A stretch of DNA of 9,990 nucleotides, taken from positions 4,370-14,359 of the forward strand of contig PNBP01000167.1 of the NCBI GenBank assembly GCA_003136075.1, written 5' to 3'. The notes under the pieces are model-generated. The model was not told where the DNA came from, made no database searches, and saw nothing but the letters and a program-made list of their open reading frames with translations. The position numbers and the translations under genes were made by a program. This DNA comes from Methanoregula sp. (GTDB taxonomy: Archaea; Halobacteriota; Methanomicrobia; Methanomicrobiales; Methanospirillaceae). How positions within the stretch are numbered: the stretch's first letter is position 1; each line of letters begins with the position of its first letter. This document shows positions 1-4,503 of the stretch, in pieces.

Positions 1-114
1 CGGCTCTCCTACACCGAGGGACAGAACGTCCTTCATGGTAAGAACCAGATCGAAAAATTTCCTGATCCCGGAGGGCGGAATTTCATTTGCGCGCGTTGAA
101 ATAAAGTTACGCAT
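1..114 (-). CDS. Class I PLP-dependent aminotransferase, N-terminal 38 codons (cut by window edge)
   Basis: Only the start of the gene is inside the window. It reads MRNFISTRANEIPPSG followed by IRKFFDLVLTMKDVLSLGVG and then EP. The block SGIRKFFDL...LSLGVGEP is the usual N-terminus of archaeal class I (AspC-like) aminotransferases, PLP enzymes that move amino groups between amino acids and 2-oxo acids in the cytoplasm; the GxGEP element is near the substrate pocket in that family. The PLP lysine lies outside the window, so the substrate cannot be told. The ATG at 114 is preceded by an AAGGTGAGGT ribosome binding site that begins in the stop codon region of the upstream lrp gene, 9 bases away. 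An Lrp-type regulator next to an aminotransferase suggests co-transcription and local control of amino-acid metabolism. Family identification is firm for so short a piece; specificity is unknown. Confidence 0.8.
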   Translation of the reverse strand, partial: MRNFISTRANEIPPSGIRKFFDLVLTMKDVLSLGVGEP

Positions 115-123
115 TACCTCACC

Positions 124-615
124 TTAGAATGAAAACGGAAGGCGTTCTGATTCCGGCTGCTCAAAGAGCGTATTGCCATTTTCCTTGTACGACTTCATGA
201 TGATGTGCGTCGCTGTTTCACGGATACGGTCCATCGGGGCTACGTGCTCCGATACAAACCGTGATACATCCTGCATATTTTTTCCGCTCACGAGCAACTG
301 CAAGTCATACGTCCCGGTCATCAGGCGTAAGGTTCTGACCTGACGAAACCGGGAGATCCGTTCTGCAATCCGGTCGTACCCAAAGTCCCGTTCCGGGCTC
401 ACTTTCAGTTCAATAATAGCCAGGACCTCGCCGTTGCCTGCTTTCTCCCAGTTGATGACCGTTGAATATTTACGAATGACTTTTGCTGCTTCCAGCGCAT
501 GGATCCGTGCTTCAACCTCAGCAAGAGCGAGGTTGGTCATTGATGCAATTTCCTGTGCAGAGAGCCGGCTATTGTCCTCCAGGATGTGGAGGAGTTCAAG
601 ATCCTTATCATCCAT
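124..615 (-). CDS. Lrp/AsnC family transcriptional regulator
   Basis: A 163-residue protein of normal length for the Lrp/AsnC (feast/famine) family, DNA-binding regulators of amino-acid metabolism that form dimers and octamers. Residues about 1-50 (MDDKDLELLHILEDNSRLSA, then QEIASMTNLALAEVEARI) form the N-terminal helix-turn-helix, with the typical 'D..DL.LL.IL..N.R.S..EIA' opening. Residues about 60-140 form the RAM ligand-binding domain: a beta strand around VLAIIELKV, then 'VRTLRLMTGTYDLQLLVSG', which carries the G-x-YD-L signature. The ATG at 615 lies 6 bases after the orc1 stop, and AGGTGA containing that stop is its ribosome binding site, so translation is probably coupled to orc1. It is followed at once by an aminotransferase gene, its likeliest regulatory target. 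The effector amino acid cannot be predicted. The C-terminal tail beyond about residue 145 (EQPESERLPFSF) is an extension I cannot assign. Confidence 0.93.
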   Translation of the reverse strand: MDDKDLELLHILEDNSRLSAQEIASMTNLALAEVEARIHALEAAKVIRKYSTVINWEKAGNGEVLAIIELKVSPERDFGYDRIAERISRFRQVRTLRLMTGTYDLQLLVSGKNMQDVSRFVSEHVAPMDRIRETATHIIMKSYKENGNTLFEQPESERLPFSF

Positions 616-621
616 TCCTTA

Positions 622-1914
622 TCACCTGAACCACGTTTTTAACCACTTTGCTGCCATCTGATTTACGTTAAGATCCTTTAATCCGTTCAATCGCGGATCA
701 TTGAGAACAACATCGCGGATTTTCCCGGTGTTATTATCAAACCACATCTCTTTTGTCCGCCCGTAGCGGCCACGGCTGACGACACGGGTGTTGATGACAC
801 CCAGCATATTGAGCTCTGAGATGAGATCGGTGATCCGCCGGTGGGTAAGGACATCAAGTTCGATACTTGGTGCGATGTCCTGATATACACGTGAGACTTC
901 TCCACTCGTAAAGATATTCTGTCCCAGTTGCTCCAGTGTCAGCATGGAAAAGAGAATCAGTTTACTCTGCGTGGGAAGAGTTGCGATACATTCGATCATG
1001 CTGTCCGTCTCGATCTTCGCCTGAGCCTGCTTCACATGCTCCTCAGTTACCTGTTTTGACTCGTCCCGGTCAGCAAGTTCACCGGATATTCTCAGAAGAT
1101 CCAATGCGCGACGGGCATCACCATGCTCCTGCGCGGCAAGAGCAGAACACAGGGGGATAACTCCCTCTGCAATTGCCCCGTCAAGGAATGCGGCAGCTGA
1201 CCGCTGGGAGAGAATGTCTACCAGCTGGGGCGCGTTGTATGGTGGGAAAACAATTTCTTCTTCAGAAAGGGAGGAAAGGACCCGGGGATCAAGAAAATCC
1301 TTAAAGCTCAAATCGTTTGATATGCCGATAATGCTGACCTTAGAGTTTTTCAGATCAGAATTAATACGGGTCAGGTTGTAGAGGGTGTCATCACCGCTTT
1401 TCTTCACCAGTTTATCAATTTCATCAAGAACAATAACCAGGACGCCGCCGCCGGATTCGAGCTGGTTTTTCAGTTCGGCATACACCTGATCCGTCGGCCA
1501 CCCGGTCATAGGGATGTGCGTGCGGGTTTTGTCACTGGCGATATCATCAACCGGATCCAGACATTTTGCAATCTGTGCCAAAACACGGTACTGCGTATCG
1601 ATAACTTCGCAATTCAGATGAACGATCCTGCACAGGGGCCCCATCTTACTGCTGGCTTTCTCCAGTTCATAGCCAACATATCGGACACAGGCAGTTTTTC
1701 CTGTCCCGGTTTTCCCATAAATCAGGATGTTCGAAGGTGTTTCATTCCTGAGGGATGGCGCAAGAATTGATGCAATAGTATCTACCTGAGGAGTGCGGTG
1801 GGGCAGAATCTGGGGGCGGTAGGAGTGCCGGAGCACTTCGCGATCCCGGAATATCCGGTTATTGGATAGATATTTTATAAATAGTCCAGTTGAGGATTCT
1901 TCAGTTTCGGGCAT
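622..1914 (-). CDS. cdc6: Orc1/Cdc6 replication initiator ATPase
   Basis: A 430-residue archaeal Orc1/Cdc6 protein, which binds origin recognition boxes and recruits the MCM helicase. Domains seen in order: N-terminal region with IFRDREVLRHSYRPQILPHR typical of the family; AAA+ domain with Walker A GKTGTGKT at residues 67-74, Walker B VIVLDEID at 160-167, sensor 1 GISND at 197-201, and sensor 2 GDARRALDLL at 265-274; and a C-terminal winged helix at about 305-400 with the wing RGRYGRTKEM. The stretch LSSLSEEEIVFPPYNAPQL matches euryarchaeal Orc1 proteins of the origin-linked type. Length is normal and no motif is missing. It lies beside a 1.1 kb AT-rich region with three ORB elements, so this is probably the cognate initiator. 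ATG at 1914 has no clear Shine-Dalgarno sequence, suggesting a short or weakly structured leader; the TATA box at 1976-1983 touches an ORB, pointing to self-repression. Confidence 0.97.
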   Translation of the reverse strand: MPETEESSTGLFIKYLSNNRIFRDREVLRHSYRPQILPHRTPQVDTIASILAPSLRNETPSNILIYGKTGTGKTACVRYVGYELEKASSKMGPLCRIVHLNCEVIDTQYRVLAQIAKCLDPVDDIASDKTRTHIPMTGWPTDQVYAELKNQLESGGGVLVIVLDEIDKLVKKSGDDTLYNLTRINSDLKNSKVSIIGISNDLSFKDFLDPRVLSSLSEEEIVFPPYNAPQLVDILSQRSAAAFLDGAIAEGVIPLCSALAAQEHGDARRALDLLRISGELADRDESKQVTEEHVKQAQAKIETDSMIECIATLPTQSKLILFSMLTLEQLGQNIFTSGEVSRVYQDIAPSIELDVLTHRRITDLISELNMLGVINTRVVSRGRYGRTKEMWFDNNTGKIRDVVLNDPRLNGLKDLNVNQMAAKWLKTWFR

Positions 1915-1975
1915 GATGACACAGTGGATCTGATTCTTAGTTTGCAGAGATTAAAAAAGCGATCGTTTTATTTCA

Positions 1976-1983
1976 TTTATAAA
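1976..1983 (-). promoter_or_regulatory. TATA box of orc1/cdc6
   Basis: The sequence TTTATAAA, preceded on the minus strand by GGGG that belongs to the neighbouring ORB, is a good archaeal TATA box. A start about 26 bases downstream would give a leader of roughly 40 bases before the ATG at 1914. A second weaker A/T stretch at 1951-1958 could serve a nearly leaderless transcript. The start site itself cannot be read from sequence. Confidence 0.5.
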
Positions 1984-2005
1984 CCCCATGTTTTCCATTG
2001 GAAAA
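1983..2005 (-). promoter_or_regulatory. Origin recognition box 1 (ORB1)
   Basis: On the minus strand the site reads TTTTCCAATGGAAAACATGG followed by GGT. This matches the archaeal ORB layout of an inverted repeat (TTTTCCA/TGGAAAA around one base), an A-rich spacer and a GGGG string. Orc1 would bind with the G-string pointing to the orc1 gene. The G-string end abuts the orc1 TATA box at 1976-1983. Confidence 0.8.
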
Positions 2006-2160
2006 TCTTTGATTAATCGTCTGTTTTGAAAACAACGGCAAAATTAAATGATTGTTATTTTTTTATTTATTTGCTTGTTTTTTAAGGATTAATTTTGAAT
2101 TCAAACAATAATAACACCAATTTTCTAAATTCTATGATAATTTTACGGTTCGTGTGGGGG

Positions 2161-2183
2161 ACCCCTTTGTTTCCTGTGGAAAG
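2161..2183 (-). promoter_or_regulatory. Origin recognition box 2 (ORB2)
   Basis: On the minus strand the site reads CTTTCCACAGGAAACAAAGG followed by GGT. This is the closest match in the window to the ORB consensus core, with GGAAACAAAGGGG intact. It has the same orientation as ORB1 and lies 178 bases from it. Another run of GGGGG/CCCCC directly follows (2156-2160). Confidence 0.87.
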
Positions 2184-2184
2184 A

Positions 2185-2330
2185 AGAAAAAATTACGTGT
2201 TAAATAAAAAAAAATAAAAAAATAGCTATTTGTCGATTGGCTTTACGTTTATATAAACTGATTGTTATAATATTTTGTTTTTTTGGTTAAAATTAAAAAT
2301 TTCACAAACCGGTATACGCGAGAAATTTCA
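2185..2330. other. A/T-rich tract, candidate DNA unwinding element
   Basis: Between ORB2 and ORB3 lies an almost pure A/T stretch with long A-runs at 2206-2222 and T-runs near 2277-2284, TATATAA at about 2251 and few G or C bases. It is the most easily melted part of the region and is framed by ORBs of opposite polarity, where archaeal origins place the unwinding element. A second A/T block at 2040-2100 between ORB1 and ORB2 is an alternative. Confidence 0.6.
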
Positions 2331-2349
2331 GAATGAGAAATATATCTGT

Positions 2350-2371
2350 GTTCCAGTAGAAACGAAGGGGT
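2350..2371 (+). promoter_or_regulatory. Origin recognition box 3 (ORB3)
   Basis: The plus strand reads GTTCCAGTAGAAACGAAGGG followed by GT, matching the ORB consensus (TTCCAGTGGAAACAAAGGGG type) with about two differences. It faces away from ORB1 and ORB2, so the three sites are divergent around the A/T tract. Confidence 0.87.
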
Positions 2372-2760
2372 TTCTCCCATTATATAACCAAATACCAAAA
2401 AAAGGGAAAAATGGCATCGTTGAAATCCTTCCGAAATCACAATATTTGTGGTTGGTTCTAGGAAAAGCAGTAAGATATGAAACTTGATTTGAAAATTTCA
2501 ACAGAGCCGAAAAAACAAAAAGGAATTTTAATTTTGGTTATGAACTTCACTTGTAATACAATCTTGACTTCGTTGAAAACCCCATTTCAATTTTGATCTA
2601 TGGACTCATAACTTAATTAAGCTAATATCTGCAGGTACAGTGAAGTGGGAACGTAATAAAGCCAAAATTCTGCTAATACATCTACCCCAAATTTAGACAA
2701 TTTAAAAGAAATATTGTCACAGTACCCCTTTTGAACATACCCGGTACATAATTTAAAAAT

Positions 2761-2945
2761 GACAGGAACTTGGCGCTTTGTAGAAACCACCGGCTCTCAA
2801 CATAGGCTCTCCTCGAAGTCTGCGGTATTTGGTGTCCCTGCCCCCGCCACATGACTCCCTCAAAAGAGAGTGGGATATCGGTGGTCACGTGGACACGCCC
2901 CGTGGGTTGCCGCTCCCCTTCTAGGGAGAGCGGCGGTAACCCTTG
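2761..2945. other. GC-rich island of unknown nature beside oriC; possible structured RNA or decayed IS end
   Basis: The base composition changes sharply here from A/T-dominated to clearly GC-rich, then back at about 2945. It contains a small stem (CTC AAAA GAG at about 2857-2866), the palindromic CACGTG at 2886-2891, and a strong hairpin at 2904-2942. Open frames exist on both strands (plus 2759-2854, 31 codons; minus from GTG 2888) but neither has a recognisable domain or start signal. The pattern would fit an independent RNA, or the right end of an IS200/IS605-type element (TnpB tail plus palindrome) left after decay. I cannot decide between these. Confidence 0.4.
2904..2942. repeat. Long stem-loop in the GC-rich island
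   Basis: The arms GGGTT-GCCGCTC-CCC and GGG-A-GAGCGGC-GGT-AACCC pair around a TTCTA loop. This gives 15 base pairs interrupted by one bulged A and a three-base bulge (GGT). No U-run follows on the plus strand, so it does not look like a simple terminator. Confidence 0.7.
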
Positions 2946-3009
2946 TAGTACATAAGATCAGAAAACGTGGATGAGCACAGGTTTTCTACAGAGCCAAACT
3001 TTGAAATGG

Positions 3010-3019
3010 TTAAAAATAT
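3010..3019 (+). promoter_or_regulatory. TATA box of moaB
   Basis: TTAAAAATAT ends 40 bases before the moaB ATG at 3060. Initiation about 26 bases downstream of its centre would leave a leader of about 20 bases. This fits the lack of a Shine-Dalgarno sequence before the ATG. Confidence 0.5.
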
Positions 3020-3059
3020 TTGCCACTTTTAATGTGCAATAAAAATCATTTTTATTAGT

Positions 3060-3548
3060 ATGAATAAGGAACATGTGAAAAATATCAATATCTCGGCTGC
3101 AGTGATCACTGTTTCCACGACCCGCACACCAGACACGGATACCAGCGGGAAAGCTATTCGGGAAATACTTGCTGCTGCACACATACCAACGCAGCACTAT
3201 GTAATTGTCACCGATCGTATTGATGCGATCCGGGCAGAAGTCAACTTGGCATTAAAAGAGGCCAATTGTATTATTCTCAACGGTGGCACAGGTCTTACAC
3301 ACGATGATTGCACCATTGAAGCGGTTGCACCCCTCCTCGAGAAAAAAATCGACGGATTTGGCGAGCTCTTTCGCATGAAAAGTTATGCAGAGATTGGAAC
3401 ATCCACGATGCTGTCCAGGGCACTTGCCGGTGTGATCGAGGGAAAGGCAATCTTCTGTATTCCCGGCTCAACACCAGCGGTAACCTTGGCAACAAAAGAG
3501 CTTATTGTTCCGGAAATTTTGCATATTCTTTCCCATGCAGGGAAATAA
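3060..3548 (+). CDS. moaB: MoaB/MogA-family molybdopterin adenylyltransferase
   Basis: A 162-residue single-domain protein of the MoaB/MogA family, which adenylylates molybdopterin (MPT-AMP formation) before metal insertion in molybdenum/tungsten cofactor synthesis. Methanogens need this cofactor for formylmethanofuran and formate dehydrogenases. Motifs visible: the central strand plus loop IILNGGTGLTHDD at residues 71-83 (GGTG binds the pterin phosphate and the acidic pair follows), DGFGELFRMKSYAEIGTSTM at 98-117, and IPGSTPAV at 134-141. Length is typical. No Shine-Dalgarno sequence precedes the ATG, which lies about 40 bases after a TATA box. It stands alone on the plus strand between the origin and a head-on minus-strand cluster, so it is probably monocistronic; a run of seven T begins directly after the stop. 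MoaB and MogA cannot be told apart with certainty by eye. Confidence 0.93.
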   Translation: MNKEHVKNINISAAVITVSTTRTPDTDTSGKAIREILAAAHIPTQHYVIVTDRIDAIRAEVNLALKEANCIILNGGTGLTHDDCTIEAVAPLLEKKIDGFGELFRMKSYAEIGTSTMLSRALAGVIEGKAIFCIPGSTPAVTLATKELIVPEILHILSHAGK

Positions 3549-3555
3549 TTTTTTT
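3549..3555 (+). terminator. Poly-T terminator of moaB
   Basis: Seven T residues follow the moaB TAA stop directly, the form of archaeal intrinsic termination, which needs only a U-tract. A second T5 run at 3596-3600 may back it up. Confidence 0.5.
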
Positions 3556-3612
3556 GGCCCCGCCATAACCGACTTAAATCTCTTAAATAACCCTCTTTTT
3601 CAGGAACGAGCA

Positions 3613-3621
3613 GGTATAAAC
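3613..3621 (+). promoter_or_regulatory. TATA-like box upstream of the structured element
   Basis: GGTATAAAC is a good archaeal TATA sequence. Its expected start site at about 3640-3644 falls at the 5' arm of the nested stem-loop at 3638-3697. The same nine bases recur at 3758-3766. Confidence 0.4.
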
Positions 3622-3637
3622 TACTTTTATGAGATGC

Positions 3638-3697
3638 ACAGAGCATTCTCGTTTTTCGTGCTCATCTATGAGCCAGGAGGCTCATAGCGTGCTCTGT
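3638..3697 (+). ncRNA. Candidate small structured RNA (nested stem-loop)
   Basis: ACAGAGCA (3638-3645) pairs perfectly with TGCTCTGT (3690-3697), enclosing a perfect 9-bp hairpin CTATGAGCC (3666-3674), loop AGGA, GGCTCATAG (3679-3687). A TATA-like box lies the right distance upstream. A competing pairing is possible: GAGCA 3641-3645 with TGCTC 3659-3663. I see no box C/D or H/ACA signature and no family resemblance. It could equally be a 3' structure of the opposite-strand transcript. The structure is clear; expression is a guess. Confidence 0.4.
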
Positions 3698-3766
3698 TGA
3701 ACCCATTCTCAAGATTCGTGTATGGTGCATAGTTTGAAATAAGGAAACATGTATGCGGGTATAAAC

Positions 3767-3781
3767 AAAAATTTTCAAAAA
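3767..3781 (-). terminator. T-rich terminator of the hel308-cgi121-Cys-rich unit
   Basis: On the minus strand two T5 runs (TTTTTGAAAATTTTT) lie 13 bases after the stop of the Cys-rich gene. Such U-tracts terminate archaeal transcription, and this is the first one downstream of the cluster. Confidence 0.5.
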
Positions 3782-3794
3782 GATGTCGGAATCC

Positions 3795-3959
3795 TCAACG
3801 CTGGTTCACGACCCTGTCGCATCCATGGCACCCGCACTCTTTGGTGTCGAGATAATTAAATTCGCCATAGTCCTCAAACAGTTCGGTGAAGTATCCCATT
3901 TGGCAACCGAAGCAACACTTGTGCACCCAACACTCCCCAATTTCCAGAAATCTGCCCAC
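3795..3959 (-). CDS. Cysteine-rich small protein, likely zinc-binding, 54 aa
   Basis: A short gene starting with GTG at 3959, 15 bases after the cgi121 stop and on the same strand. The frame is closed upstream by a TGA touching the GTG, so this is the longest possible form. The protein opens VGRFLEIGECWVHKCCFGCQ and ends ECGCHGCDRVVNQR. Cysteines are at 10, 15, 16, 19, 42, 44 and 47: two knuckles (CCFGC and CGCHGC, the second with a histidine) separated by a 22-residue acidic/aromatic stretch (FTELFEDYGEFNYLDTK). This is the pattern of a small zinc ribbon or a metal-cluster-binding protein. The ribosome binding site is weak (GGCGAGTGA). I do not recognise the family. Position suggests co-transcription with hel308 and cgi121, hence a possible link to KEOPS or tRNA modification, but this is inference. 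A T-rich terminator follows. The coding call rests on the ordered Cys knuckles and on gene spacing. Confidence 0.72.
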   Translation of the reverse strand: MGRFLEIGECWVHKCCFGCQMGYFTELFEDYGEFNYLDTKECGCHGCDRVVNQR

Positions 3960-3974
3960 TCACTCGCCAGTGAT

Positions 3975-4499
3975 TTACTTGTATACTTCAAGAAGGGCCA
4001 CGCGTTCAAGGACGAGATCAATAATTCGATCGATCCCACCAGCAGCATCCAGTTCTTCCGAAGTGATTCCATACAATGCCATGAGCCGGGCGATTCTGGC
4101 GGGCGTCATTTCTTCCCGGATGGTGTTGGTAAACTGCATATGCTCTGAAAGCGCACTCCAGACCGCATCGCAGGGTGGGCAACGGTAGACATACGCGGTA
4201 TTGAAACCGTCATGAATTCCCCATGACACCGCCACCGTGCACTGCCGGGACCCGGCGGCATACAACAGCGCTTCCATCTCAAACGAGTTGGATACCGGAG
4301 TCCCTTGGGCACATGATCGCTCTGCGCGACATATGGCCATTTTTGCATGCTTATGCCCGGCCATCTTTTCTGTATCAAAACAGACGATACGGGTTTTATT
4401 TAATCTGGCGATATCCCGGATAACTGCAAGCAGTCCTGCCTGATCCTGTACGGTAAATTCGGCGGTGCGGATTTCGCAGGGTTCTTGCATGTCCTCCAT
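3975..4499 (-). CDS. cgi121: KEOPS complex subunit Cgi121
   Basis: A 174-residue protein resembling archaeal Cgi121, the KEOPS subunit that binds the 3' CCA end of tRNA and contacts the Bud32 kinase during threonylcarbamoyl-adenosine (t6A37) formation. Evidence is the central family block FEMEALLYAAGSRQCTVAVS (residues 73-92; family pattern E-hLL-hxG-xRQ-hxxA), followed by a glycine-rich turn WGIHDGFNTAYV, and a C-terminal helical part ending with a hydrophobic helix (IIDLVLERVALLEVYK) of the kind that docks on Bud32. The ATG at 4499 lies 4 bases after the hel308 stop; GGGTGA, which includes that stop, is its ribosome binding site, so translation is probably coupled. An internal ATG (residue 4) is less well placed. 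As I recall, hel308 and cgi121 are neighbours in other euryarchaea. A Cys-rich small gene follows 15 bases downstream. The match is by pattern only; sequence conservation in this family is low. Confidence 0.82.
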   Translation of the reverse strand: MEDMQEPCEIRTAEFTVQDQAGLLAVIRDIARLNKTRIVCFDTEKMAGHKHAKMAICRAERSCAQGTPVSNSFEMEALLYAAGSRQCTVAVSWGIHDGFNTAYVYRCPPCDAVWSALSEHMQFTNTIREEMTPARIARLMALYGITSEELDAAGGIDRIIDLVLERVALLEVYK

Positions 4500-4503
4500 T
4501 TTG

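Larger units (their letters stand above)
1915..2760. other. Putative chromosomal replication origin (oriC)
   Basis: This gene-free, very AT-rich stretch starts at the orc1 start codon and carries three ORB-type sites with the dyad-plus-G-string pattern, in divergent orientation around an A/T tract. Archaeal origins typically sit beside orc1/cdc6 and have ORBs flanking a DNA unwinding element, so the arrangement fits closely. The right border is uncertain; I placed it where the base composition changes abruptly at about 2760. Weak half-matches at 2577-2590 and 2722-2731 might be degenerate mini-ORBs. Small ORFs here are low in complexity, run through the ORBs and have no family resemblance, so I call none. 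Confidence 0.88.

Noticed and set aside
2275..2487. Plus-strand 70-codon open frame in the origin region
   Set aside because: Lysine/isoleucine-rich translation of AT-rich DNA, runs through ORB3, has no ribosome binding site and no recognisable domain.
2577..2596. Possible fourth ORB (AAAACCCCATTTCAATTTTG)
   Set aside because: It shares the CCCC string and A/T flank, but about three bases of the spacer are missing and the dyad is poor; at most a degenerate half-site.
2720..2738. Possible mini-ORB (ACCCCTTTT)
   Set aside because: Only the G-string side matches; the dyad half is absent.
2682..2888. Minus-strand 68-codon frame (GTG start) over the GC-rich island
   Set aside because: No ribosome binding site or family likeness, and it runs from the island into AT-rich flank; more likely non-coding or remnant sequence.
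3806..4072. Minus-strand 88-codon frame overlapping cgi121
   Set aside because: Out of frame with the better-supported cgi121 and Cys-rich genes, which use the same strand with tight spacing.
3783..4148. Plus-strand 121-codon frame
   Set aside because: Antisense to the Cys-rich gene and cgi121; the translation has no family pattern, while the minus-strand frames do.
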